This document shows positions 49,297 through 57,976 of a stretch of 64,000 nucleotides of DNA, piece after piece; position 1 is the stretch's first letter, and the number at the start of each line of letters is the position of its first letter. The position numbers were made by a program, and so were the translations under genes. Source of the stretch: Armatimonadota bacterium (GTDB lineage: Bacteria; Armatimonadota; Fimbriimonadia; Fimbriimonadales; Fimbriimonadaceae); assembly GCA_016789105.1 (NCBI GenBank), contig JAEURN010000002.1:1-64000 (forward strand), written 5' to 3'. The notes beneath the pieces were generated by a model. It was not told where the DNA came from, ran no database searches, and saw only the letters and a program-made list of their open reading frames with translations.

Positions 49297-51594
49297 ATGC
49301 CGAAAATCACCGAACTCCTCCCCGACTTGCCTTATGGCCCGGCTCCCGAAGATGCCGCTGCCGCCCTCACATGGCTTGATGCGCACAACCGGGTATTCAG
49401 CGCTTATGTCGGGGGCCAATGGGTGGCCTGCCCTTCCACTTTCGCCACGATAAACCCGGCCGACGGCACCGAACTCGCTCAAATTGGCCAATCGGATGCG
49501 GCAATTGTCAACCAAGCGGTTGAATCTGCCCAGGCGGCCTTGCCGATCTGGCAGGCCTTGGGGACGCAGCGCAGGGCGGAACTTCTTTATGCGTTGGCTC
49601 GGCAAATCCAGAAAAATTCAAGGCTGTTTGCCGTGCTCGAAACCCTTGACAACGGCAAGCCGATCCGGGAAACCCGGGACATCGACATCCCCTTGGTTTC
49701 CCGGCATTTTTACTACCATGCCGGGTTTGCCAAAATCGCCGAATCGGAACGGTTTGCCGGATACGGCCCGGTGGGCGTCTGCGGACAGATCATCCCCTGG
49801 AACTTTCCACTGTTGATGCTGGCCTGGAAAATCGCCCCCGCCCTCGCCGCCGGCAATACCGTTGTCCTTAAGCCAGCCGAATTCACGTCCTTGACGGCCC
49901 TGCTCTTTGCCGAGACCTGCACGGCTGTTGGCATCCCCCCCGGCACCGTGAACATTGTGACGGGAGACGGATCCACCGGGGCCGCGCTTGTTGACCACCC
50001 TTTGGTGGATAAGATTGCATTTACCGGATCCACAGAGGTTGGGCGGATCATCCGCAGAGCAACCGCTGGCACGCCCAAAAAGCTCAGCCTTGAGCTTGGC
50101 GGCAAATCCCCGTTCATTGTTTTCGACGACGCCGACCTCGATTCCGCCGTCGAAGGGCTGGTCGATGCCATTTGGTTCAACCAAGGCCAAGTGTGCTGTG
50201 CTGGGTCCCGCCTTTTGGTGCAAGAATCCATCGCGGATGCCTTTTATGCAAAAATCCGCACCCGCATGACCACGCTGAGGACTGGGAATCCCCTCGACAA
50301 GGCCGTCGATTTAGGGGCGATCGTCGATCGGACTCAGCTGGAACGCATCGGGCACCTGGTCTACCAAGGGGTTGAAGAAGGAGCGACGATCTTCCAATCC
50401 GAATGCGACCTGCCATCCAATGGGTTCTATTTCCCGCCAACCCTCCTCACAAACGTGGAGCCCGCCTCCACAGTGGCCCAGGAAGAGATCTTCGGCCCCG
50501 TACTGGTCGCCATGACCTTTCGCACGCCTGCAGAAGCCGTTGTCCTAGCCAACAACACCGCTTATGGACTTGCCGGCTCCGTTTGGACTCAAAACATCGA
50601 CACCGCCCACGATATTGCCGCCCAAATCAAGGCTGGGGCGATTTGGATCAACTGCACCAACCAATTTGATGCCTCGGCCGGATTCGGCGGGTACCGCGAA
50701 TCCGGGTTTGGCCGCGAAGGCGGGCAAGAAGGCCTGTACGAATACCTTAAACCCCTGATGCCAACCGCCCTCGGCGTGCAAGGGGCAAGCCTGCCCAAAG
50801 CCCCCAACCAAGATCGGACGCACAAACTGTACATCGGCGGCAAACAGGTTCGCCCAGATGGTGGATATTCGTTTTCTGCGGCCGGACACGAATTTGCCCT
50901 TGCCAACCGCAAAGACGTCCGCAATGCTGTCGAGGCGGCCGCCGCCGCCCAACCGGCATGGGCAAACCAGTCGGCATTTTTGCGAACCCAAATCCTCTAC
51001 TACTTGGCCGAAAACCTCCGGGCCGCCCACGGGCAGCTTGCCGACGCCGGGATCTCCCAGCAAGAGTTCGAAGACTCCATTGGCCTCATCACCCACTATG
51101 CGGCGGTTGCCGACAAATACGATGGGGCGGTGCACCAGGTGCCGCTCCGCGCTTTGGTCTACACCCGCAACGAACCGATCGGAATTTGTGCCAGCTTTGC
51201 CCCGCATGGCCAACCGCTTTTGGGTCTGCTTGCCGCCACCATGCCGCTCATCGCCATGGGCAACGCGGTAATCGCCATCCCCAGTGCCGAAAACCCCCTC
51301 CCCGCCCTAGAACTCGTCCGGATCATTGAGGCCTCCGATGTCCCGGCAGGCGTTTTCAACCTGCTCACAGCACCCCACGCCGACCTCGAAAAGACCGTCG
51401 CCGAACACTTGGGGATCGACTCTGTGTGGCACTTTTCTGGCACCCAAGGCGCAATGGCCATCCAAGAGCTCAGCGCCGGCAACCTCAAACAAACATGGTG
51501 CCTGGGAGATGGGCAACGGTTTGATGAGCCCCACCCAGAATTCTTGCGCCGGGCCGTGCAAGTCAAGAACATCTGGACACCCTACGGGGCATAG
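49297..51594 (+). CDS. Two-module aldehyde dehydrogenase, ALDH16-like
   Basis: This 765-residue protein has a complete N-terminal ALDH module with catalytic Cys300 (NQGQVCCAGSR) and Glu266 (LELGGKSPF), and FGPVLVAMTF near 405. It is followed, from about 510, by a second partial ALDH-like module (YIGGKQVRPDGGYSF...). The second module lacks a catalytic Cys and the usual NAD site. This order matches the ALDH16 class, whose bacterial members have a C-terminal degenerate domain. Its position directly after deoC suggests it oxidises acetaldehyde or a related aldehyde from deoxyribose breakdown. Confidence 0.88.
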   Translation: MPKITELLPDLPYGPAPEDAAAALTWLDAHNRVFSAYVGGQWVACPSTFATINPADGTELAQIGQSDAAIVNQAVESAQAALPIWQALGTQRRAELLYALARQIQKNSRLFAVLETLDNGKPIRETRDIDIPLVSRHFYYHAGFAKIAESERFAGYGPVGVCGQIIPWNFPLLMLAWKIAPALAAGNTVVLKPAEFTSLTALLFAETCTAVGIPPGTVNIVTGDGSTGAALVDHPLVDKIAFTGSTEVGRIIRRATAGTPKKLSLELGGKSPFIVFDDADLDSAVEGLVDAIWFNQGQVCCAGSRLLVQESIADAFYAKIRTRMTTLRTGNPLDKAVDLGAIVDRTQLERIGHLVYQGVEEGATIFQSECDLPSNGFYFPPTLLTNVEPASTVAQEEIFGPVLVAMTFRTPAEAVVLANNTAYGLAGSVWTQNIDTAHDIAAQIKAGAIWINCTNQFDASAGFGGYRESGFGREGGQEGLYEYLKPLMPTALGVQGASLPKAPNQDRTHKLYIGGKQVRPDGGYSFSAAGHEFALANRKDVRNAVEAAAAAQPAWANQSAFLRTQILYYLAENLRAAHGQLADAGISQQEFEDSIGLITHYAAVADKYDGAVHQVPLRALVYTRNEPIGICASFAPHGQPLLGLLAATMPLIAMGNAVIAIPSAENPLPALELVRIIEASDVPAGVFNLLTAPHADLEKTVAEHLGIDSVWHFSGTQGAMAIQELSAGNLKQTWCLGDGQRFDEPHPEFLRRAVQVKNIWTPYGA

Positions 51595-51598
51595 ATCT

Positions 51599-52540
51599 AT
51601 GCCGTATTTAGTCCGATCAGTATTTGAGTTTATAGATGGACAAGGTTTGTCGTTTGACGAAGGTGAGATTCGCTTTGAAATTTTGGGTTACCCTTCAATG
51701 CTTTCACTTGAATCTCCTATCGATGGTCAGACCTCCGGATGCAATGTAGTCTTGTCAATTGAAGTACCAACTTTGAAAAATGCGCAGGAAATTTTGATGT
51801 TAACTCAAAATGCTCTCCATCACTATATAGTCACCAATAAAGTTGGCTTAAATTTGGGCCGTTTTCAGCGAACCGGCGGTATATCACCGTGGTTTGCAAG
51901 AGTGATGCAGGAAGCCGATGGCCGGCCTAGGCTGAATGCATATTTTGGAAGCAAGTTGTTTGAGGTACCGCCAAGACCGATATTTGTTGATTTTTCTGCG
52001 AAGGTTTCTGTGATCCGTCAGGCAAAACTATTTTGTGAAGAAATTACTTCATACTATGAAGAAAGCAACTATTCAATGACCGTGCTACAAGCGATCGATA
52101 TCTACTCTACGTCCAAGTTCGAAAAAACTATCGAGGCGAAGTTTCTAACTTTGATTTATGCTATTGAGTCTTTAGCAAATACACAGCCGGTTGATGACGA
52201 TCAAATGCGAATCATTGATGAATGCGTAGAATGTGTCCGAAAGTCCTCGCTCGACACGGATACCCAAAAATTGCTGATGAGTAGACTAGGCTCCCTCAAA
52301 AGAGAATCCATCTCTGCTGCGGTGAAGCGGGTAATTCGCGATTATGTTCCGAGGGACACGGTCATCATGGGAGTCGATCCGCAAAGACTTTTCTCCGATC
52401 TGTACAATATACGGAGTAAGTATGTGCATGGCGACTTTGCTGAGTCAATGGAGCAGATGACAAAGTACTACCAAGGTGCTGAAGAACTGTTTCTGTCACT
52501 AATAATCAACCTTCCTAAGGCGAGTCCTTTGGCAGAATAG
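51599..52540 (+). CDS. HEPN domain protein (ApeA-like), AT-rich
   Basis: This 313-residue protein has a beta-rich N-terminal half and a helical C-terminal domain: IEAKFLTLIYAIESLA, then LYNIRSKYVHGD carrying an R-x4-H motif. This motif defines HEPN ribonucleases, and the arrangement resembles ApeA-like HEPN proteins linked to abortive infection. The DNA is strikingly more AT-rich than the flanking genes, with different codon choice, suggesting recent acquisition. ATG at 51599 begins four bases after the aldehyde dehydrogenase stop. No antitoxin or MNT partner is adjacent, so a stand-alone defence role is only an inference. Confidence 0.75.
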   Translation: MPYLVRSVFEFIDGQGLSFDEGEIRFEILGYPSMLSLESPIDGQTSGCNVVLSIEVPTLKNAQEILMLTQNALHHYIVTNKVGLNLGRFQRTGGISPWFARVMQEADGRPRLNAYFGSKLFEVPPRPIFVDFSAKVSVIRQAKLFCEEITSYYEESNYSMTVLQAIDIYSTSKFEKTIEAKFLTLIYAIESLANTQPVDDDQMRIIDECVECVRKSSLDTDTQKLLMSRLGSLKRESISAAVKRVIRDYVPRDTVIMGVDPQRLFSDLYNIRSKYVHGDFAESMEQMTKYYQGAEELFLSLIINLPKASPLAE

Positions 52541-52563
52541 TCAACCGGGCATAATCATTCCCA

Positions 52564-53655
52564 ATGCTCCAAGCCGGAATCGTCGGGCTCCCCAACGTCG
52601 GGAAGTCAACCCTCTTTAACGCCGTGGTCGCCAACGCCCAGGCACAAGCGGCCAACTTCCCCTTTTGCACGATTGAGCCAAATGTGGGAATGGTCAGCGT
52701 CCCCGATGCCCGATTAGAAGTCCTCGCCAAGATTTCAGGTTCCGAAAACATTCTGCCTGCACGGGTGGAATTCGTCGATATCGCTGGGCTGGTCAAAGGT
52801 GCATCCAAGGGCGAGGGACTCGGCAACCAGTTCCTGGCCAACATCCGCGAAGTCGACGCCATCGTCCATGTCGTCCGGTGCTTTGTCAACGATGACATTA
52901 CCCACGTCCACGGATCCGTCGATCCTCTGCGGGACATCGACGTCATCAACTTGGAACTCGTCCTCGCCGATTTGGCCCAGGTCGAAAAGCGCATTGAGCG
53001 CGCCCGCAAAGATGCCAAAACCAACAAAGACGCCAAACCCGAAGTCGAGGCCCTCGAAAAAATTCTGCCCCTGCTGGAAGATGGCAAACCCGCCCGCCAA
53101 GCCCAACTCGATGAGGAGCAAGCCTCAGCCATCCGGCACTTGGGACTGCTCAGCCTCAAACCCGTCATCTATGCCGCCAATGTGAACGAAGAGGACATCG
53201 CCACCGGGAACAGCCTCACCCAATTGGTTGAACAATTCGCCAAAGCAGAAGGGAACGACATGATCGTCATCTCGGCACAAATCGAAGCCGAACTCATCGA
53301 ATTGCCCGAAGAAGACCGAGGCGAATTCTTGGAAAGCCTCGGGATCACGGAATCTGGACTCCAGAACCTCATCCGCCACACCTATGACCTCCTGGGGCTG
53401 CAAACGTACTTCACAACCGGGCCCAAAGAAACCCGGGCGTGGACCATCACTAAAGGCATGAAGGCCCCCCAAGCCGCCGCCGTCATCCACACGGATTTTG
53501 AAAAGGGGTTCATCCGGGCCGAAACGGTCGCCTATGCCGATTTGGTTGAAAATGGCTCGATGGCCAACGCTAAAGCCAAAGGAAAGGTGAGATCCGAAGG
53601 AAAGGAGTACGTCGTCCAAGAAGGCGACGTCCTCCACTTCCTGTTCAACGTTTGA
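52564..53655 (+). CDS. ychF: Redox-regulated ATPase/GTPase YchF
   Basis: This 363-residue Obg-family P-loop protein has G1 [14 protein letters not shown] near the N-terminus, FCTIEPNVG (switch), [20 protein letters not shown] (G3), and a C-terminal TGS domain ending in [15 protein letters not shown]. YchF binds ATP more than GTP and associates with ribosomes. CATAAT lies eight bases before ATG. The 3' end overlaps the convergent PEP-CTERM gene by 11 bp. Confidence 0.95.
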   Translation: MLQAGIVGLPNVGKSTLFNAVVANAQAQAANFPFCTIEPNVGMVSVPDARLEVLAKISGSENILPARVEFVDIAGLVKGASKGEGLGNQFLANIREVDAIVHVVRCFVNDDITHVHGSVDPLRDIDVINLELVLADLAQVEKRIERARKDAKTNKDAKPEVEALEKILPLLEDGKPARQAQLDEEQASAIRHLGLLSLKPVIYAANVNEEDIATGNSLTQLVEQFAKAEGNDMIVISAQIEAELIELPEEDRGEFLESLGITESGLQNLIRHTYDLLGLQTYFTTGPKETRAWTITKGMKAPQAAAVIHTDFEKGFIRAETVAYADLVENGSMANAKAKGKVRSEGKEYVVQEGDVLHFLFNV

Positions 53656-54370
53656 CCGATCGGCGGCGGATCAACGCCAACCCGGCAACCGCCAGGCCGA
53701 CCATTGAAACCGGTTCTGGCACGGCTGCCACTTGCATCGAGTCAAAAAATACCGGATTCGAAACCGGGCCGAACAGCGCCGTGCTCTGGAACCCCCAGTT
53801 GTTCAGAACGGCCGTCGGGTCATAGGTGTCAGATCCGATCAGGACGTTGTCCGCGTACATTTTGGTTGAAAAGTTGACCGTGTCCACATCCAGTCGCATC
53901 AGGTGCCAAGTGTTCATTGTTGCGGCCGGGCCAGTGAAAAGATTGCTCCCAGATCCATAAACGAAACTGTTGTTGGCAATCCCGGCAAAACCCATGCGGG
54001 TTGCCCCCGAGCCTCCAAGTCCGAGAACCTGGATGATTGCCGAACCGAGGTTTTGGGTTCCGGCCGTGACATAAATCGCTCCAGACATGCTCAGAATGTC
54101 ATTCCCTACCGTGCGGCCCGACCAACCCGTCGGCAAGTGGATCCCTGCCGCGCTTCCGGTTGTTGGCTGCTGGGTGGCCATCCTCGTGCCCGAAAACGGC
54201 GAGACAATGCCCACCGTCCCAACAATGTTGGTTGCAGAACCGCTTTCGGACCAACCGCCTTGCCCGTTTAGGCTTCCCAGGCTCATGGAATCAAAGTTGT
54301 CTGTCCACACCACTTGGCCAAACGCGGCAAACGGCAACACGGCGAAAATCAGTGAAAGTGCTCGTTTCAT
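53645..54370 (-). CDS. PEP-CTERM sorting-domain secreted protein
   Basis: This 241-residue exported protein has a signal peptide ([19 protein letters not shown]), then [21 protein letters not shown], an opening seen in concanavalin-like jelly-roll PEP-CTERM proteins. It ends [28 protein letters not shown] at 54370 is preferred over a start three codons earlier because GGGGAGTGGAG forms the ribosome binding site for it. The jelly-roll fold would suit polysaccharide binding. Confidence 0.88.
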   Translation of the reverse strand: MKRALSLIFAVLPFAAFGQVVWTDNFDSMSLGSLNGQGGWSESGSATNIVGTVGIVSPFSGTRMATQQPTTGSAAGIHLPTGWSGRTVGNDILSMSGAIYVTAGTQNLGSAIIQVLGLGGSGATRMGFAGIANNSFVYGSGSNLFTGPAATMNTWHLMRLDVDTVNFSTKMYADNVLIGSDTYDPTAVLNNWGFQSTALFGPVSNPVFFDSMQVAAVPEPVSMVGLAVAGLALIRRRSVKR

Positions 54371-54485
54371 GTGCTCCACTCCCCAGATGCCAATTGCATC
54401 TTTGCAACATTAATCTACCAGAAGGAGGAGAAAATAAGTTGAGAAATCTACACGGTTTAAGAGTTCAACCAGTACACTGCCAAAT

Positions 54486-55028
54486 ATGAAAAGAGTTGCC
54501 CTCGTCGCGTCATTGCTCGTGCTTGCCGCCGCTTCGTTCGCCGCCGAATCCGCGGACACTATCATGGCCAAGGCCAAACAGCAGGCCGCCAAAGAGAACA
54601 AAAACATCCTCGTCAAATTCAGCGCGAGCTGGTGTGGGTGGTGCCACCGCATGGATGACTGGATGCACGACACCGAGGCGGGAAAGCTCGTCGCCAAACA
54701 GTACGTTGTGGTCGTCCTGATAGTGGACGAAGATGACAAACACAAAGCTGACGAAAACCCCGGAGCCGACGACCTGAGGCATCGGATGGGGGGCGACCAA
54801 GTCGGGATCCCGTTCTTTGGGATGCTCGATAAGACCGGGAAAGTTTTGGCGACCAGTAACCCCAACAAAGAAAAGCCCGGCAATATCGGGTTCCCGGTGG
54901 AAGATAGCGAAATCGAACACTTCCTCAAAATGGTTGCCGACACCTCCAAGCTCACCAAAGCCCAGATCGAACAGGTTCGCGCTTCTCTGAAAGAAAGCGC
55001 CAAGAAAATAAAAGGAGGCGGGCTCTAA
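54486..55028 (+). CDS. Secreted thioredoxin-family protein (CGWC)
   Basis: This 180-residue protein has a signal peptide (MKRVALVASLLVLAAASFA) and one thioredoxin fold. The active site ASWCGWCHRMDDWM matches thiol oxidoreductases of the thioredoxin_7/DsbD-gamma type. GIPFFGMLDKTGKVL carries the cis-Pro. It should act on disulfides outside the membrane. TACACT at 54473-54478 lies seven bases before ATG. It converges on a probable selenoprotein of the same superfamily; the stop codon sits in a hairpin loop. Confidence 0.88.
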   Translation: MKRVALVASLLVLAAASFAAESADTIMAKAKQQAAKENKNILVKFSASWCGWCHRMDDWMHDTEAGKLVAKQYVVVVLIVDEDDKHKADENPGADDLRHRMGGDQVGIPFFGMLDKTGKVLATSNPNKEKPGNIGFPVEDSEIEHFLKMVADTSKLTKAQIEQVRASLKESAKKIKGGGL

Positions 55029-55036
55029 GCCCGCCT
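55016..55036. terminator. 9-bp hairpin containing the stop codon
   Basis: AGGCGGGCT (55016-55024) pairs with AGCCCGCCT (55028-55036) around the loop CTA. The TAA of the CGWC thioredoxin gene (55026-55028) straddles the loop and the right arm. It lies between convergent genes and has no U-tract. Confidence 0.55.
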
Positions 55037-55053
55037 GCAATTCGCATTGCCGA

Positions 55054-55674
55054 CTACTTGTCGGCTTCGATGAGCGCTTTTAAAGTGTCTTTGTCGATGA
55101 AGTTGTCGATGTAGAGGACGTTCCCATTCTTTCCAATCACAACCTTGGTCGGGAAGGCGTCAACTGCATAGTCCTTGTTCATTTTTGAGTTGGGGCCCAT
55201 TTTGCCTTGACGCCAATTGACGTTTGACTTTTTGAGTTCGGAAACAAACTCCTCGGCCGTCATGTCGTCATCGTTGTTCATGCCGATCAAGACAAAGCCT
55301 TTGTCCTTGCCGCCGAACTCGTCGTTCCATTCGCGGAGCTCACCGAGCTCCGAAACGCATGAGCTTCACCAAAACGCCCAGAAGTCCAACAGGATGGTTT
55401 TGCCTTTGTAGTCGGAAAGGTGCCACTCCTGACCCTTTTCGTCCTTAATGGCAAAATCGGGGGCTGGTTTGCCTACGGCCACCGTCTCCGAAAGTTTTGC
55501 CATCGGCGACTTGGGCATAGCCGCGCCCGCGGACGGAGCGGGAGCGCCGGAAGGCGAAGCCGAGGAAATCGCTCCCTTAGGCTCCGGTTTGGGCATGGGC
55601 TCTGGATCTTTGGCACACCCGGCAACGGAAAGGACCAATCCGAGGGAGAGGGCGCTAATCCAAATTCTGTCCAT
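55054..55674 (-). CDS. TlpA/redoxin-family lipoprotein, probable selenoprotein (UxxC)
   Basis: The 207-codon frame has one internal TGA at 55368-55366 (codon 103). Reading through it gives a complete redoxin: lipobox SVAGC, a Pro-rich spacer, GKPAPDFAIKDEKGQEWHL, GKTILLDFWAFW, then TGA-Ser-Ser-Cys, VLIGMNNDDD, and FPTKVVIGKNGNVLYI with the cis-Pro. The neighbouring paralogue at 55701 reads GKTVLLDFWGFWCPYC, so the TGA aligns with the attacking Cys. Both halves stay in the same frame and conserve the family. A bacterial SECIS-like hairpin follows the TGA. ATG at 55674 lies seven bases after TACAAT; the ATG at 55683 sits on that box. The alternative is a pseudogene with a nonsense mutation. Confidence 0.85.
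55334..55368 (-). promoter_or_regulatory. Probable bacterial SECIS element downstream of UGA codon
   Basis: After TGA (55368-55366) come 21 nt, of which the last eight (CGGAGCTC, 55352-55345) form a stem with GAGCTCCG (55341-55334) around the loop GGT. The apical loop distance (about 21 nt), stem length and G at the first loop positions agree with the published bacterial SECIS consensus (loop 16-37 nt after UGA, G in the first two loop bases). All of it lies within the coding sequence, as expected in bacteria. Confidence 0.8.
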
Positions 55675-55700
55675 GGTTGCCATTGTATATCAAAGGCCGC

Positions 55701-56234
55701 TTACAAATACGGTTCGATGGCCTCTTTGGTGATCGTGTTGCCGATGTACACAACCGTCCCCTTTTTGTCAATCAGAACCTTGGTCGGGAATTCGCTCACC
55801 TGGTAATCCGCATGCATCGGGGCCTTATCCGGGATCAGGCCCTGCCGCCAATCCACCGGGCTCTTTGCCAATTGCTTCTTGATCTGGCCTGCATCGGCTG
55901 CATCGGTGTTGATCCCAAGAAGAACGAAGTCCCGCCCTTTCAGCGAGTCGTTAATCTTCCGCAGGTCGGGCAACTCTTGAACGCAGTAAGGACACCAGAA
56001 TCCCCAAAAATCCAGCAAGACGGTCTTGCCGCGATAGTCGCTCAGCTTCCACATGACCCCAGATTCGTCGGGAAGTTCAAAATCCGGGGCCGGCGAACCG
56101 ACCTTGACCGTCCCGGACAGTTGGCCCGGTTTGCTTTGTGCGGGCGGGGCTGGGGCCGCGGCTTTGGCCGGGAGGGACGGAGAGCATCCGGAAAAGGTCA
56201 GCGCCGTGGCGGCCAGCATGAGAGGAATCTTCAC
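55701..56234 (-). CDS. TlpA-type thiol-disulfide lipoprotein (CPYC)
   Basis: This redoxin of about 177 residues has a lipoprotein signal ending LTFSGC, an Ala/Pro-rich linker, GSPAPDFELPDESG, and active site DFWGFWCPYCVQEL. FPTKVLIDKKGTVVYIG carries the cis-Pro. It is the Cys-containing paralogue of the selenoprotein 26 bp downstream on the same strand; the two share DWRQG, DYAV/DYQV and FPTKV segments. GTG at 56234 is chosen because it directly precedes the signal peptide; longer in-frame reading to 56297 is possible. It would reduce disulfides or peroxides at the membrane surface. Confidence 0.9.
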   Translation of the reverse strand: MKIPLMLAATALTFSGCSPSLPAKAAAPAPPAQSKPGQLSGTVKVGSPAPDFELPDESGVMWKLSDYRGKTVLLDFWGFWCPYCVQELPDLRKINDSLKGRDFVLLGINTDAADAGQIKKQLAKSPVDWRQGLIPDKAPMHADYQVSEFPTKVLIDKKGTVVYIGNTITKEAIEPYL

Positions 56235-56329
56235 AAACAAGGGAATTCCGCGTCCCGCCCGAATGTTCCAACCGCCATCCGGCAGGGGACGATTCACCCA
56301 GCGAAGGTACCCTGAACCTTCCTCCCCCT

Positions 56330-57976
56330 ATGTCCCTTTTCAAAATCATCCCCCTGGGCGGCACCGGCGAAATAGGCAAGAACTGCACCGTCGTTGAATC
56401 GGCCGACGATATCGTCGTGGTCGACTGTGGCATCTCCTTCCCCCACGAAGAACATTACGGCGTCGACATCGTCATCCCCGATTTCACTTACCTGCTGGAA
56501 AACCGCGAGAAAGTCCGGGGCATTGTTCTCACCCATGCCCACGAAGACCATGTCGGGGCCCTCAGCTATCTGCTCACCGAACTCAACGTCCCGCTTTACT
56601 GTTCACCCCTCACCGAAGCGCTGGTCGGCATGAAACTGGAAGAACGGGCCCGCAACATCGAGCCCAAGTTCGTCCGGATGACCCCAGGGGAAAAGTTCAT
56701 ACTTGGTGGCTTTGAAATCGAGCCCGTCCGCGTCACGCACTCGATCCCCGAAACGAGCGCTATCGCCTTCCACACATCAGAAGGGGTCATCCTGTTCACC
56801 GCCGATTTCAAATTCGACAAAGCACCCGTCGACAAACTCCTTTCCGATGAATCCCGGCTCAAAGAACTCGGGGAGGAAGGCGTCCTCCTGCTCTTGTGCG
56901 ACACCACCAACGTGGACCGCCCCGGGTGGAGCAACTCAGAATCCGAAGTCGGACCGTCGCTCAAAGAAATTTTCTCCGCCGCCGAAAGCCGGGTTTTTGT
57001 CACCCAATTCAGCTCCAACATCCACCGGATGCAGCAAATCTGCGATTCGGCCAAAGCCGCCGGCCGCAAAGTGAGCATCGCCGGGAGGCGGATGGAGCAG
57101 ACCTTCAACTTGTGTCGGCGTCTGGGCTACCTCAATGTGGCCCGCGAGGACACCGTCCCCATCGAGGATTCCACCAAACTCCCCAACGACCAGGTCGTCA
57201 TCATCGTCACCGGCTCGCAAGGGGAGCCCAATGCCGCCCTCAGCCAGATGTCCCGCCGGGAATACAACCGGGTCAAAGTCCGCAAAGGCGATACCATCGT
57301 CTATTCCGCCCGGCCGATCCCGGGCAACGAAGGCGGAATCTGGAGGGTTGTCAACAACCTGATCCGGCAAGGGGCAAAGGTCATCACCGACTACCCCACC
57401 CCCGTCCACACCAGCGGCCACGCCAGCCAGGACGAAATCAAACAGATGTACGAACTGACCAAGCCGTTCTACTTTGCCCCCGTCCACGGCGAACCCAGGC
57501 ACCAACGAAAAATGGCTGACCTTTTGGTGGAGTGGGGACATGCGCCGCACCGGATCTACACTCTGGAAAACGGTCAGACCCTTAACATCGGGCCGGAAAG
57601 CGCCTGGGTTGAAGAAGGTGCGCCCTTTGGTGAGGTTTTCATCGACCAGAATTCGCACGTCCCAGTCTCGGAATCCGTGCTTCGGCACCGTCACACTTTG
57701 GCGCACGATGGGGTGTTCGTCATCACAGTCGTCGTCGACCGGCAGCATGGCGAACTGGCGACCCGCCCCCGGGCGGATGTCCGCGGGCTCAATGCCGAAG
57801 CTGGTGCCGTCGAAGACGTGATGGACGACCTGAGCAGCATCTTGGCCAAACTCTCGCCTTCCGAGCTGACCGTTCCGGACTATTTGTCGGCGCAGATCCT
57901 CGAAGCCTCAGGAAAGCTCATTTGGCGATCCACCCGGCAACGGCCCCTCGTCATCCCGATTGTCGAGCTGATTTAG
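56330..57976 (+). CDS. rnj: Ribonuclease J
   Basis: This 548-residue metallo-beta-lactamase/beta-CASP ribonuclease has [10 protein letters not shown] (zinc motif HxHxDH), [20 protein letters not shown], and [16 protein letters not shown] near 365, then a C-terminal domain. It degrades and processes RNA by 5'-to-3' exo- and endonuclease activity. In organisms with many leaderless messages a 5' exonuclease of this type is of interest. ATG at 56330 has no clear Shine-Dalgarno. The 3' end overlaps the uvrA C-terminal gene by 26 bp on the opposite strand. Confidence 0.95.
   Translation: MSLFKIIPLGGTGEIGKNCTVVESADDIVVVDCGISFPHEEHYGVDIVIPDFTYLLENREKVRGIVLTHAHEDHVGALSYLLTELNVPLYCSPLTEALVGMKLEERARNIEPKFVRMTPGEKFILGGFEIEPVRVTHSIPETSAIAFHTSEGVILFTADFKFDKAPVDKLLSDESRLKELGEEGVLLLLCDTTNVDRPGWSNSESEVGPSLKEIFSAAESRVFVTQFSSNIHRMQQICDSAKAAGRKVSIAGRRMEQTFNLCRRLGYLNVAREDTVPIEDSTKLPNDQVVIIVTGSQGEPNAALSQMSRREYNRVKVRKGDTIVYSARPIPGNEGGIWRVVNNLIRQGAKVITDYPTPVHTSGHASQDEIKQMYELTKPFYFAPVHGEPRHQRKMADLLVEWGHAPHRIYTLENGQTLNIGPESAWVEEGAPFGEVFIDQNSHVPVSESVLRHRHTLAHDGVFVITVVVDRQHGELATRPRADVRGLNAEAGAVEDVMDDLSSILAKLSPSELTVPDYLSAQILEASGKLIWRSTRQRPLVIPIVELI

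Noticed and set aside
55054-55683. Reading the TGA-interrupted redoxin as two separate genes or a frameshifted pseudogene
   Set aside because: Both parts are in the same frame, the TGA replaces exactly the catalytic Cys, conservation continues on both sides, and a SECIS-like hairpin follows. Nonsense decay at that single codon with that hairpin is less likely.
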